Shown in pieces: positions 16,370-24,899 of a DNA stretch of 64,000 nt; the stretch's first letter is position 1, and every line of letters begins with the position of its first letter. The stretch is from Polyangium sp. y55x31 (lineage in GTDB: Bacteria > Myxococcota_A > Polyangia > Polyangiales > Polyangiaceae), in NCBI RefSeq assembly GCF_029946505.1, contig NZ_JARZHG010000023.1, positions 1 through 64,000 on the forward strand, in the 5' to 3' direction. The translations under genes and the position numbers were made by a program. The notes beneath the pieces were generated by a model that saw nothing but the letters and a program-made list of their open reading frames with translations, made no database searches and was not told the DNA's origin.

Positions 16370-17181
16370 CGGCCCTGGTCCTCGAACCCGGCCTCGCAGC
16401 AGAGGCGGCTCCCCCGGGCGGCGTGCGGATCGTCGTCGAGCAAGCGCGGCGCATCTTTCCCGGCAGCGGCGTCGTGCTCGACGGACTCGACCTCGACGTC
16501 GCGGCCGGCACCTTCGTCGCCCTGCTCGGCCCCTCCGGCTGCGGCAAGTCCACGCTCCTCCGCCTCGTCGCCGGGCTCGACCAGGCCGACGGGGGCTCGG
16601 TCCGGCTCCTCTCGCCGGACGGCGCGGAGCGTCCGCGCATCGCATACGTTTTTCAAGACGCACACCTCCTCCCCTGGCGCAACGTCGTCGACAATGCGGC
16701 CTTGCCGCTCGAACTGGCAGGCGTTCCTCGGGACGAACGGCGCGCGCAGGCGCTCGCCGCGCTCCAGCAGGTCGGGCTCGGCGACGCGGCGGCGCGGTAT
16801 CCGGCGGAGCTCTCGGGCGGCATGAAGATGCGCGTCTCGCTCGCCCGCGCCCTCGTCACACGCCCGAGCATCCTCCTGCTCGACGAGCCTTTCGCCGCCC
16901 TCGACGAGCTCACGCGCCAGAGGCTCGACGATCAGCTCCGCGCGCTCTGGCTCGACCTCGGCATGACCGTCCTCTTCGTCACGCATTCGAACGCCGAAGC
17001 CGCCTACCTCGCCGAGCGTTGCATCGTCTTCTCCCGCCGCCCGGCGCGCATCCTGCTCGACACCCCGATCGACCTGCCCCGCGAGCGCCACGCCTCCCTG
17101 CGCAGCGATCCTCGCTTCGCCCGCGCGCTCGGCCCGCTCCAGGACGCGCTGCTCGCCGGGGAGGCGCCGGATCCGCGATGA
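16366..17181 (+). CDS. ABC transporter ATP-binding protein, SsuB/TauB/NitT type
   Basis: 271 residues with all ABC motifs: Walker A GPSGCGKST, Q-loop YVFQDAHLLPWRN, signature LSGGMKMRVSLARAL, Walker B ILLLDEPFAALDE and switch His FVTHS. The Q-loop LLPW and ARAL pattern are typical of ATPases for aliphatic sulfonate, taurine or nitrate importers. It overlaps both neighbours by four bases (ATGA), so it forms a coupled pair with the permease. The usual periplasmic binding protein is not nearby, so the substrate remains open. Confidence 0.9.
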   Translation: MTALVLEPGLAAEAAPPGGVRIVVEQARRIFPGSGVVLDGLDLDVAAGTFVALLGPSGCGKSTLLRLVAGLDQADGGSVRLLSPDGAERPRIAYVFQDAHLLPWRNVVDNAALPLELAGVPRDERRAQALAALQQVGLGDAAARYPAELSGGMKMRVSLARALVTRPSILLLDEPFAALDELTRQRLDDQLRALWLDLGMTVLFVTHSNAEAAYLAERCIVFSRRPARILLDTPIDLPRERHASLRSDPRFARALGPLQDALLAGEAPDPR

Positions 17182-17957
17182 AATCGAATCCCCTCAAAGC
17201 AGCGGCCCCGCCCATTCTCTCGCTCGTGCTCATGCTCGGCGCCTGGGAGGTGCTCGTGCGGGTGCTCGTGGTGCCGGCGTATCTCCTGCCCCCGCCGAGC
17301 CAAATCGCCGCCGCATTCGCCGCCGACGCAACGACGCTCGCCCTCGCGACCCTGACCACGGCGAAAAGCGCGCTCCTCGGATTCGTGCTCTCCGGCGTGA
17401 TCGGCGTCCTCGTGGCCGTCGCGCTCTCCGCCTCGCGCCTGCTCGAACGCGCATTTTACCCGTACGCCGTCTTCCTGCAGACCGTGCCGATCGTGGCCAT
17501 CGCGCCGCTGCTCGTGCTCTGGTTCGGGCCGGGCGAGCGCGCCGTCAGCGTCTCGGCGTTCATCGTGAGCGTGTTTCCGGTCGTGGCGAACGCGCTCTCC
17601 GGGCTGCGATCCGTGGAGCCCGCGCTGCGTGATCTTTTCCGTCTCTATGGCGCGGGCAAACTCCGCACGCTCGTGCTCTTGAGCTTGCCCTCGTCCTTGC
17701 CGAGCATCGTCACGGGCCTGCGCATCGCGGGCGGGCTCGCCGTGATCGGGGCCATCGTGGGTGAATTCGTGGCAGGCTTCGCCGAGGGCACCCCCGGGCT
17801 CGGCATCCTCATCATGAGCGCACCGCGGCAGCTCCGGACCGATCTGCTCTTCGCAGCCGTGCTCTGCGCCTCGGCACTCGGACTCGGCTTGTTCGGCGCG
17901 ACGAACCTCGGCGGCTGGCTTCTCCTCAGGCGGTGGCATCCGTCGGAGAAGAGCTGA
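17178..17957 (+). CDS. ABC transporter permease, SsuC/TauC type
   Basis: 259 residues, about six hydrophobic helices. ATG overlaps the ATPase stop (ATGA). The permease-ATPase contact motif is the EAA-like VEPALRDLFRLYGAGKLRTL. The sequence PPPSQIAAAF near the N-terminus and GEFVAGFAEGTPGLGILIM near the end are characteristic of the sulfonate/taurine/nitrate permeases. A longer reading from 17019 would overlap the ATPase gene by 163 bases and is rejected. Partner of the ATPase at 16366. Confidence 0.9.
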   Translation: MKSNPLKAAAPPILSLVLMLGAWEVLVRVLVVPAYLLPPPSQIAAAFAADATTLALATLTTAKSALLGFVLSGVIGVLVAVALSASRLLERAFYPYAVFLQTVPIVAIAPLLVLWFGPGERAVSVSAFIVSVFPVVANALSGLRSVEPALRDLFRLYGAGKLRTLVLLSLPSSLPSIVTGLRIAGGLAVIGAIVGEFVAGFAEGTPGLGILIMSAPRQLRTDLLFAAVLCASALGLGLFGATNLGGWLLLRRWHPSEKS

Positions 17958-17978
17958 TCCCGCCGCGAGAAAGAGCGT

Positions 17979-18656
17979 TCAGCGCGCGTACTTCGCGTTC
18001 CGGTCCCTGACGCCGGCCGCCATCATCTCGACCGCCGACGCAATGCGACGCGCCCGCGTCTCCGGCTTCTTCGCCTCCTCGATCCAGCCGACATACTCCC
18101 TGCGATGCGAAGGCGCGAGCGAACCCCAGGTGGCGCTCGCCGCGGCGCTCGTCGCGAGCGCCACCGAGAGATCCGAAGGCGCCGTCCCATTCGCCGATTC
18201 CTTCCTCGCCGCGCCCGTCTTCCTCGCCCCCGGCGCCGCAGCCGAGTTCTCCTTGCGCGCAACCATCGCCTCCGGCTTGAAGCGCAACGCCGACCAGGTC
18301 TCATCGATCGCGACCTGCGCAACCCCACCCCACCCAGCCTCCTCGATCACCTTCCAGCCAACATCCCGCGTGAGATCCGTCTCCACCCCCGAGCTCTTCT
18401 TCGGATAAGCAATCCAGAGGACGCCGCCATCACGCACCGCCGAAATCGCCTTCAGCCCGCCCTTCTCGAGCTCCTTCGCCTTCTCGACAAAGAAAAGTAC
18501 GACGTCAAACGAACCACGCGCCAACGTCGACAAGCTCGCGCCCTGAGGCAACGGTTCGAGCAGCTCCGCGCGTCCGTCCGGGGCCCCGAGGACGAGCACA
18601 CGGCTGTTCGGTTTGATCTGGAGTTTCTTGGAGAGGGAGCTCTGGGTGGTGGTCAT
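17979..18656 (-). CDS. DUF3052-like protein with OmdA/YdeI-type C-terminus
   Basis: 225 residues, soluble. Residues ~15-130 match the DUF3052 pattern (LVLGAPDGRAELLEPLP, FDVVLFFVEKAKEL, GGVLWIAYPKKSSGV, DLTRDVGWKVIE, ALRFKP). After a Lys/Ala-rich linker, residues ~170-225 match the bacteriocin-protection YdeI/OmdA tail (PSHRREYVGWIEEAKKPETRARRI). OmdA proteins are stress-linked but biochemically undefined. The ATG at 18656 is the most natural start; an in-frame ATG at 18677 is possible. It converges on the permease at 17957 with 21 bases between. Confidence 0.7.
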   Translation of the reverse strand: MTTTQSSLSKKLQIKPNSRVLVLGAPDGRAELLEPLPQGASLSTLARGSFDVVLFFVEKAKELEKGGLKAISAVRDGGVLWIAYPKKSSGVETDLTRDVGWKVIEEAGWGGVAQVAIDETWSALRFKPEAMVARKENSAAAPGARKTGAARKESANGTAPSDLSVALATSAAASATWGSLAPSHRREYVGWIEEAKKPETRARRIASAVEMMAAGVRDRNAKYAR

Positions 18657-18765
18657 GGCAAACGCTCGCACGCCCATGCTACAGCCATTTCCGCGTCCAG
18701 AGTGGAACACGGTTTGCCCCGACCACGCTCGCGCGACGCGCGCCCCCGCCTCGAAGGAGTCACCC

Positions 18766-19053
18766 ATGTACGTCGTGGTCAACACCATCCAGGCCCCCGA
18801 GCACGAGCTCTCAAGGATCAGGCGGGCCTTCCGCGACACAGCACACGACCTCGACCAATTCGAAGGCTTCCTCGGCATCGAGCTCTGGCAAGACGAAGGC
18901 GCCCTGCTCGCAGTCTCCCGCTGGGCCACACGCGAAGCCTTCCTCGCCTACCCACGCTCCGAGCTGTTCCGCAAGCACCACAAAGGGCTACGCGGCGCAG
19001 AAGCAATGACAGCAGCGCAGATCAAGATGTACGAGGCAGAGTCGATCGCCTGA
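18766..19053 (+). CDS. Antibiotic-biosynthesis-monooxygenase-fold protein (HmoA-like)
   Basis: 95 residues; ATG preceded by aaggag. The pattern MYVVVNTIQ, a helix with DQFEGFLGIELWQ, LLAVSRWATREAFLAYPRS, and a final AAQIKMYE is the ABM ferredoxin-like fold. Family members are small dimeric enzymes or heme-degrading monooxygenases. The conserved F-x-G-F-x-G stretch supports this. It lies divergent from the DUF3052 gene (109-base gap, no promoter motif recognised) and is followed one base later by an inverted-repeat element. Confidence 0.75.
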   Translation: MYVVVNTIQAPEHELSRIRRAFRDTAHDLDQFEGFLGIELWQDEGALLAVSRWATREAFLAYPRSELFRKHHKGLRGAEAMTAAQIKMYEAESIA

Positions 19054-19054
19054 G

Positions 19055-19386
19055 GCGTCGCGCTGGGGCTTTGCCCCAGGCCCCACCAGGGGCTGTCCGC
19101 CCCTGGACCCGGACCAGCGCAAGCGCTGGACTCGGGGTCGATGAACTGCGCGGTGCGCAGTTCATCGAACGGGCCAGGTCCCCTGCCAGCCAAGACCGCA
19201 ACGCTGACGGTTCAACCGGCAACGTGCCCGCCGCCGGCTAGAAACCGACCTCCATGGTCTTGCCACCGGGCCGTCGGAAAAACTGCGCACCGCGCAGTTT
19301 TTCCGCCCTCGGTCCAGGCCGTGCCTGGTCCGGGTCGAGGGGCGGACAGCCCCCGCGGGGTCCGGGGCAGCGCCCCGGCGCGACGC
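19055..19386. repeat. 332-bp compound inverted-repeat element between convergent genes
   Basis: Left arm (19055-~19138) and right arm (~19306-19386) are imperfect inverted copies (gcgtcgcgc at one end, gcgcgacgc at the other; both carry a ggggcggacag/ctgtccgcccc core). Inside each arm's inner end is a perfect hairpin: 19139-19167 (13-bp stem) and 19275-19305 (14-bp stem), both with a 3-base loop and the same core aactgcgc/gcgcagtt. About 107 bases of unrelated sequence lie between them. No ORF or transposase is visible. It starts one base after one stop codon and ends 14 bases before the other gene's end, so it also could terminate both transcripts. Confidence 0.8.
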
Positions 19387-19400
19387 CCGCCTTGCGAGAC

Positions 19401-20975
19401 TCACTCCCGCGGCGCGGGTGGCAGCGACTTCAGCGTGAGACGCCGGATCTGCTCGAGCACGATCGGATCGTTCGGGCGCATCTCGCGTGCTCGCTCGAAG
19501 AGCAGCCGTGCGCGCGCGGGTTTGTCCGCGACGCCTTCCCAGCGCGCGGCGAACTCGATGAGCCGCTCGAAGCGGAGCGTATCGCTCGGCAGGGCTGCGA
19601 GCAGACGTTCCTCGGCGCTCATCACGCCTCGCCAGTCGCGCTCCGATACGCAGAGGAGAAGGAGCGATTCGAGTGCGGGGATGTGACCTGGCCGGAGCGC
19701 GAGTGCTTTCTCGAAATCCGAGATCGCGTCTTCGGGCTCGCCGTGCCGCGACCGCAGCTCGCCGATGCGCACGTACATCTCGGCGCGCGAGTGTGGATCG
19801 CCGGCGGGCCCGAGCACCGAGAGCGCCTTGCGAAATGCGGCGATCGCGCCGTTCACATCGTCCTGCGACGCGAGCAGCTCGCCCTCGACCGTGTATCGCG
19901 CGAACGGCGAGATCTCGCGACCCGAGATCGGGCTCGAGATCGGCCCGTCCGTCCCGAGAATCGAAGCGCTCCCGCTGCTCGCCATCGGCGGCGGCGGCAA
20001 CGAGGCGCCCGGCGGTGCGGCGAGCGGACGCGCCAGCGGGATGACACGCGGCATGCTGCCCCAGTCTTCGCCTTCTTCGGTCCAGGTGAGATCGACGTCG
20101 TCGGTCGGCGGCGGCGGATGGAACGTGCGCGGCGGACGTGGCGCCGCGAGCGAGACCTCGGGCTCGCGGACGGCCGGCGGCGCCATGCGTGGCGCCTCGG
20201 CGGGCAGCGGCGGCGCGGGCGGCAGTGGCAGCGCGACTGGCGGCGCGGGTGTCGCGCTGCGCGGAAGCACGTCGAGGCGCGGCGCGGGCATGGTGGAGGT
20301 GGAGTCGCGCCGGCCTGGTTTGCCCGGGGCGAGCTCGAAGCTCACCTTCGCCCGCGCGTGGTGCAGGCAAGGCACCGACTCGCGCAGCTTGCTCAGCAGC
20401 CGATCGAAGAGACCACGCGAGGTCAACGTACGTCCGCTCGGCAGCGCGTCGAGCTCGGCGACGATCGCCTGCGCGAGCGGCAGGCTCGTGGTGTCGGCCG
20501 TGCGCGGGCGCGCGCCGAGGAGCAGCTCGATGCCGCTCGCGTTCGGATCGGTCGCCGCCTCGGCCGCGCGCACGAGCACTTCCGCGCGCGTGGGGTCGAG
20601 GCCGAGCTTCGTGTCGGCGAGCTCGAGCACGACGAGCTTCGGCCCTGGCGCGCCGTCGCGCAGCACGGCCGCGACGTCCGCGAGCGCATCACCGACGGTG
20701 GGGTTCTGCGGATCGAGGGACAAGAACAGCTCGCCGTCGATGGAGAGCAGCGCCGAGCACGCCACGTAAAGCATCACGGAGTCGCGGAAGCTCGGCCCGC
20801 GCTCGGCGAGCAGAGCCTCGATCTGCTCGGCCAGGTCGCGGCCGGGATCGGCCTCCACGACCTCGAACGCGGCGTCCTCGCGACCGAGGCGGCTTTTGAG
20901 CTGCCCGGAGCCCGTCGCCGCAAGGGACGCGCTGGCGCCTTCCTGCGCTGAAATCGCGGTGATCAAGAGTCGCAT
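19401..20975 (-). CDS. Degenerate caspase-like domain with TPR repeats
   Basis: 524 residues. Residues ~1-210 have the strand/helix order of the metacaspase fold: MRLLITAIS, then SVMLYVACSALLSIDGELFLSLDP in the place of the catalytic His strand, VVLELADTK in the place of the catalytic Cys strand, and GIELLLGARPRTA. The His and Cys are both absent, so this would be a pseudoenzyme. A long Pro/Ala linker follows (~240-350), then TPR-like helices (~365-510; AIAAFRKALSVLG, AEMYVRIGELRSRHGEPEDAISDFEKALAL). Divergent from a TIR-like TPR gene across 120 bases. TPR is confident; the caspase-fold reading is inference from pattern alone. Confidence 0.55.
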   Translation of the reverse strand: MRLLITAISAQEGASASLAATGSGQLKSRLGREDAAFEVVEADPGRDLAEQIEALLAERGPSFRDSVMLYVACSALLSIDGELFLSLDPQNPTVGDALADVAAVLRDGAPGPKLVVLELADTKLGLDPTRAEVLVRAAEAATDPNASGIELLLGARPRTADTTSLPLAQAIVAELDALPSGRTLTSRGLFDRLLSKLRESVPCLHHARAKVSFELAPGKPGRRDSTSTMPAPRLDVLPRSATPAPPVALPLPPAPPLPAEAPRMAPPAVREPEVSLAAPRPPRTFHPPPPTDDVDLTWTEEGEDWGSMPRVIPLARPLAAPPGASLPPPPMASSGSASILGTDGPISSPISGREISPFARYTVEGELLASQDDVNGAIAAFRKALSVLGPAGDPHSRAEMYVRIGELRSRHGEPEDAISDFEKALALRPGHIPALESLLLLCVSERDWRGVMSAEERLLAALPSDTLRFERLIEFAARWEGVADKPARARLLFERAREMRPNDPIVLEQIRRLTLKSLPPAPRE

Positions 20976-21095
20976 CGAGCCCGTGTCCTCGGGGTTGGTC
21001 GCTGTGAAGGGCGAATTTACCAGGGATCGCCTCGGATCTCTCGATTTCAAAGAGAGCACGGGAACGGCAGCCTCGGGAGGCGCGAGGCTGGTAAG

Positions 21096-22298
21096 ATGGG
21101 ACGCGAGTCCTCCGTCATGCACCACGCCGTCGAGCTCTTCGTGTCCTCCGCCCCCGGGGATCAGGTGATCCGCGAGGAGCTCTGCGCGCGGCTCGCGGCC
21201 TTCGTCGACGCCGGGATCGTACGGGAAGCCGTGCCGGCGGCCCCCCCGGATGACACGCGCTCCCGCATCCGCACGGCCGACGTGGTCGTGGTGCTCGTGA
21301 GCCCCGAGGCCCTCGCGCCCGGCTCGATCGTGGAGACGACGCTGCGCGAGGGGCTCGCGATGGAGAGCGACAAGCGGGCCGTGGTGATCCCGCTCCGCGC
21401 CCGCGCGGGCGCCCCGGAGGAAGCCGGCCTGCTCGCGGATCGCACGATCTACCCGCGTGATGGCCGCGCCCTCGACGATGCCGAACAGCGGGAGGAGATC
21501 TTCCGCGAGGCCATTGCCGGCGTGCTCACGGGCGTCACCCTCTGCCACGTCATGGTCGGAGACTACCTGCTCGAAGACGAGCGCGAGGCCGCGGCTGCAG
21601 CCTCTTTTCAGCGTGGCATGACGCTCGCCGAGCGCCTCGCCGGCGACGCGCCCGAGGATCAGGATCATCGCTCCCTCGTCGCGATCACGCGGGACCGCTA
21701 CGCCGACGCGCTCCTCGCCGCTGGAGACGGGCCCGGCGCGCTCGCGGCGTACAAGGAAGCGCTCGTCGTGCGCGATCGGCTCGCGCGCGACGCGCCGGAC
21801 GACATCACCCGCCGCCGCGCGCTCGCGCGCTGTCACGAGAGCATCGGCGAGGTGCTGCGCGCGATGGGCGAGAAGCCCGACGCGCTCATGGCCTACCGCG
21901 CTTGCCTCGCGCTCCGAGAGGACCTCGCCGAGTCCACGTACGACGACGAAGCGCGGCGTGACCTCTACGCGACGTACGGCCGTATCGGCCACGTCCTCCG
22001 CGCGATGGGGGATCCGCGCGGCGCGCTCGACGCGTTCCGCACCGGCCTCAAGCTCGCCTCGCGGCTCGCGGCGGAGCAGCCGGACATGGCGGCGATCCAG
22101 GGGGATCATGCGCTCTTTTGCTTCCGCGCGGCCACGGTCCTCGCGGAGGGCACGTCGGCCGAGCGGCTGGAGGCGCGCTCGCTCTTGCGCCGCGCGCTCG
22201 CGATTTACCGCGTTCTCGAAGAACGAGAGCTCCTCACGGAGGCGCAGGCGATCTGGCCGCCGGCCGTCGAGGCGCTGCTCGTCACGCTCGGTACATGA
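21096..22298 (+). CDS. TIR-like domain protein with TPR repeats
   Basis: 400 residues. Residues ~8-135 match TIR domains: VELFVSSAPGDQVIREELCARLAAF, RIRTADVVVVLVSPEALAP, then an E-containing helix (IVETTLREGLAMESDKR) and VVIPLRAR. The C-terminal two-thirds is TPR-like with at least four units (DALLAAGDGPGALAAYKEALVVRDRL, ESIGEVLRAMGEKPDALMAYR, YGRIGHVLRAMGDPRGALDAFR). Bacterial TIR domains can be NAD-cleaving effectors or scaffolds; the Glu after ALAPGSIV could be the catalytic one, but this is not certain. An alternative ATG is at 21117. The shared 120-base control region with the caspase-like gene suggests the two TPR proteins act together. Confidence 0.6.
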   Translation: MGRESSVMHHAVELFVSSAPGDQVIREELCARLAAFVDAGIVREAVPAAPPDDTRSRIRTADVVVVLVSPEALAPGSIVETTLREGLAMESDKRAVVIPLRARAGAPEEAGLLADRTIYPRDGRALDDAEQREEIFREAIAGVLTGVTLCHVMVGDYLLEDEREAAAAASFQRGMTLAERLAGDAPEDQDHRSLVAITRDRYADALLAAGDGPGALAAYKEALVVRDRLARDAPDDITRRRALARCHESIGEVLRAMGEKPDALMAYRACLALREDLAESTYDDEARRDLYATYGRIGHVLRAMGDPRGALDAFRTGLKLASRLAAEQPDMAAIQGDHALFCFRAATVLAEGTSAERLEARSLLRRALAIYRVLEERELLTEAQAIWPPAVEALLVTLGT

Positions 22299-22330
22299 CT
22301 TGACGCCCGCCCGCCGGGGCGCTTCCGTCG

Positions 22331-23170
22331 ATGTTCATGAGCAGCGGGCGTTTTGCTGGCAAGGTGGTCCTCGTGACGGGGGCGGGCAGCGGCATCGGGC
22401 GGGCGACGGCGCTCGCGTTCGCGAAGGAGGGCGCGGACCTCGTGCTCTGCGACGTCAACGAGGGCACGCTCGACGAGGCCGCGGCTGCCGCGCGCGCCGA
22501 GGGCCGGAGCGTGCTCGCGCGCAAGGTCGACGTGTCGAGCGCCGCGGGCGTGCAGAGCTTCGCGGACGAGGTACACGCGGCGTTTCCTGCGGTCGACGTG
22601 CTCGTCAACAACGCCGGCGTCGCGGTCACGGGCGGCCTGCGCGACACCACGCTCGAGGACTGGAACTGGGTGATGGGCATCAACGTGATGGGCGTGGTGC
22701 ACGGCTGTCACTTCTTCGTCCCGCGCATGATCGATCGCGGACGAGGCGGCCACGTCGTCAACATCGCCTCGGCCGCGGGGATCGCGGGCAGCCGCCTGCT
22801 CGTCGCGTACTCGACGACGAAGTTCGCCGTCGTCGGCTTCTCCGAGTCGCTGCGCGCCGACCTGCGGCGTCACCGCATCGGCGTCACCGCGATCTGCCCT
22901 GGGTTCATCCGGACGAACATCAACGAAGCGAGCCGCCGCCGCGGCCGCTGGGCCGAGCCTGCGGCGCTGGAGCGCTCGCGTCGCTTGATGGAGCGCGGCG
23001 CCTCGCCGGATCTCGTGGCCGAGAAGATCATGACCGCCGTCGAGCGCGACCAGGGCCTCGTCCCCGTGACGAAGGAGGCGCACCTCATCTACGCGCTCAA
23101 ACGTTCGTCGCCGGATCTCCTCGCCGCGATCTGGCGCCGCGTCGAAGCCTGGCAAGCGCCCGAGCTCTGA
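22331..23170 (+). CDS. Short-chain dehydrogenase/reductase
   Basis: 279 residues, Rossmann-fold SDR. NAD(P) motif TGAGSGIGRATA, DVNEG, NNAGVA, catalytic Ser in IASAAGIAGS and Tyr-Lys in YSTTK. The GFIRTNI segment is the usual post-catalytic loop and a TEAHLIYALKR-like end suggests a classical 'membrane-associated' subset. It oxidises or reduces a hydroxyl/carbonyl group; substrate not readable. It starts 32 bases after the TIR-TPR stop, so they may share a transcript. Confidence 0.88.
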   Translation: MFMSSGRFAGKVVLVTGAGSGIGRATALAFAKEGADLVLCDVNEGTLDEAAAAARAEGRSVLARKVDVSSAAGVQSFADEVHAAFPAVDVLVNNAGVAVTGGLRDTTLEDWNWVMGINVMGVVHGCHFFVPRMIDRGRGGHVVNIASAAGIAGSRLLVAYSTTKFAVVGFSESLRADLRRHRIGVTAICPGFIRTNINEASRRRGRWAEPAALERSRRLMERGASPDLVAEKIMTAVERDQGLVPVTKEAHLIYALKRSSPDLLAAIWRRVEAWQAPEL

Positions 23171-23261
23171 CGACGCTCCCCTCTCCTCTTTCCCCGAGAG
23201 GGATAGGGGATGGGGGTGAGAGGAATTCGTCGCGCGATGGCACGCGATGTGTAGCGTTGGT

Positions 23262-23280
23262 CCCCCGCGCGCAGCGGGGG
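23262..23280. terminator. GC hairpin after the SDR gene
   Basis: cccccgc (23262-23268) pairs perfectly with gcggggg (23274-23280) around a 5-base loop. It lies 91 bases after the SDR stop in a stretch (23171-23305) that also has a cctct/agagg pair in a C/T-then-G/A-rich string. No T-run follows, so factor-independent termination is only possible. Confidence 0.35.
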
Positions 23281-23305
23281 GCGAATGCGCGCGGGAGGCA
23301 CGGCC

Positions 23306-24358
23306 ATGCGCATCGCGATGATCTCGACTCCATTCATCCGCATGCCGCCCATCGGCTACGGCGGGACCGAGCTCTTCTGCTACGAGCTCGCGGAAGAGCT
23401 CGAAACACGCGGCCACGCGGTCACGGTGTTCACGACGGGCGACTCCATCACGAGCTGCCGCAAGCGCGCGCTCTACCACCGCCCCGTCTGGCCTCCCACG
23501 GCCGCCGACGAACTCAACCACGTCGCCTGGGCCTTCGCCGAGATCACGCGCGGCAACCACTTCGACGTCGCCCACCTGAACAGCCCGCTCGGCGTCGCGC
23601 TCTCCGCGTTCGTGCGTGTGCCGATCGTGTACACGTTGCACCATCACCGCGAGGAACCGTTCTCGCGGATCTTCGCCTCGCACCCGCAGGTCTCCTACGT
23701 GGCGATCAGCCAGCGTCAGCTCGACCTCGAGGTCCCGCTCCTCCGCGCGCGCGTCATCCACCACGGCGTCTCGCCGAACCGCTATCCGCCGAGCCTCCAC
23801 GACCACGGCTACCTCGTGCACATCGGGCGCTTCTGCGAGGAGAAAGGCACGCACCTCGCGCTCGACGTCGCGCGCCTCGCCGGCATGCCCATCCACCTCG
23901 GCGGCCGCACGCATCCGCAGGATCGACCGTTCTTCGAGGAGCAGATCGCGCCGCGCCTCGATCTCCCGGGTGTCGTCGACCATGGAGAAGTCGACCACGA
24001 GCAGAAAGTTCGGCTCCTGTCGGGCGCGCGCGCGCTCGTCTGCCCTCTGCTCTGGGAGGAGCCGTTCGGCCTCGTCGCGGTCGAGGCCATGCTCTGCGGC
24101 ACGCCCGTGATCGGCTTTGCGCGCGGATCCTTCCCGGAGATCGTCGACGAGGGCGTCACCGGCTTCCTCGTCCAGCCGGACGACCTCGAGGCCCTCGCCC
24201 GCGTCGCTCGTTCGCCCGAGCTCGCGCGCTTCGACCGGGCCCGGTGCGCGAGCCGCGCCCGCGACCGCTTCACCACCTCGGTCATGGCAACCGCGTATGA
24301 GTCCGTTTACCGCCGTGCTGTCGGGGGCGGAAGCGCGGCGCGCGCGCGGGTCGCTTGA
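23306..24358 (+). CDS. Family 4 (GT-B) glycosyltransferase
   Basis: 350 residues. ATG at 23306 chosen over the one at 23285 because a gggagg ribosome-binding site lies seven bases before it and the protein then starts directly with the first strand (MRIAMISTPFIRMPP). The GT-B hallmarks are GGTELFCYELAEEL, HHGVSPNRYPP, HIGRFCEEKGTHLALDVA (donor domain opening) and the EPFGLVAVEAMLCGTPVIG loop that binds the nucleotide sugar, then FPEIVDEGVTGFLV. Acts in the cytoplasm on a surface glycan or lipid; acceptor unknown. Confidence 0.88.
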   Translation: MRIAMISTPFIRMPPIGYGGTELFCYELAEELETRGHAVTVFTTGDSITSCRKRALYHRPVWPPTAADELNHVAWAFAEITRGNHFDVAHLNSPLGVALSAFVRVPIVYTLHHHREEPFSRIFASHPQVSYVAISQRQLDLEVPLLRARVIHHGVSPNRYPPSLHDHGYLVHIGRFCEEKGTHLALDVARLAGMPIHLGGRTHPQDRPFFEEQIAPRLDLPGVVDHGEVDHEQKVRLLSGARALVCPLLWEEPFGLVAVEAMLCGTPVIGFARGSFPEIVDEGVTGFLVQPDDLEALARVARSPELARFDRARCASRARDRFTTSVMATAYESVYRRAVGGGSAARARVA

Positions 24359-24410
24359 GCGGTACGTTCCCGGTAGACAACGCGGCGTTTCTCGACTGAA
24401 GTCGCACGCC

Positions 24411-24899
24411 ATGCGCTGGTTCGTCACTCCAATCGTTTTCGTCGTCCTCGCGGGCTGCGGGGCGACGCAACCCGCGGGCGGCCCGGGGCCGAACGAGCCC
24501 GCAGGCCCTGCGGCCACGGGAGAGCAAGCGTCCTCCGAGGGCACGCCTTCGGAGGGCACCCCGAAGGACCCGGCGACCGTCCCGCTCTCGGGCACGCTCA
24601 CAGACGAGCAGATCCAGGCGGCGGTCAACGAGAACGTGAAGGCGTTCGACTCTTGTTACACGCTCGGCGCGGACAAGGAGGGCAAGCTCGCCGGCACGAT
24701 CACGGTGCAAGCGACCGTCGGTCCGCTCGGCACGGTGAACGAGGCGAGCGTGAAGAAGTCGACCGTGAAAAACCCGAAGGTCGACGACTGCGTGCGCAAC
24801 GCGTTCAAGACGATCAAGTTCCCGCGTCCGGCCGGCGGCGGGACGGTGATGATCACCTACCCGATGACGTTCGGCGGCGAGGTCATCATCAAGAAGTGA
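24411..24899 (+). CDS. Lipoprotein with AgmX/PglI-type C-terminal domain
   Basis: 162 residues. MRWFVTPIVFVVLAGC gives a signal peptide and lipobox. A low-complexity Gly/Pro/Glu/Thr linker follows (~20-60), then a ~100-residue domain: LTDEQIQAAVNENVKAFDSCY, LAGTITVQATVGPLGTVNEASV, VDDCVRNAFKTIKFPRP, VMITYPMTFG. This TonB-C-like pattern with two Cys is the AgmX/PglI C-terminal domain found in myxobacterial gliding and related envelope proteins. Its exact role is undefined. The last 11 bases overlap the truncated sirtuin on the other strand. Confidence 0.75.
   Translation: MRWFVTPIVFVVLAGCGATQPAGGPGPNEPAGPAATGEQASSEGTPSEGTPKDPATVPLSGTLTDEQIQAAVNENVKAFDSCYTLGADKEGKLAGTITVQATVGPLGTVNEASVKKSTVKNPKVDDCVRNAFKTIKFPRPAGGGTVMITYPMTFGGEVIIKK

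Noticed and set aside
19139-19305. A riboswitch or attenuator
   Set aside because: The hairpins are simple perfect palindromes between convergent stops and lack conserved ligand-binding loops.
22331-24358. A glycan biosynthesis operon linking the SDR and glycosyltransferase genes
   Set aside because: A terminator-like hairpin and about 135 bases separate them, and neither points to a shared pathway.
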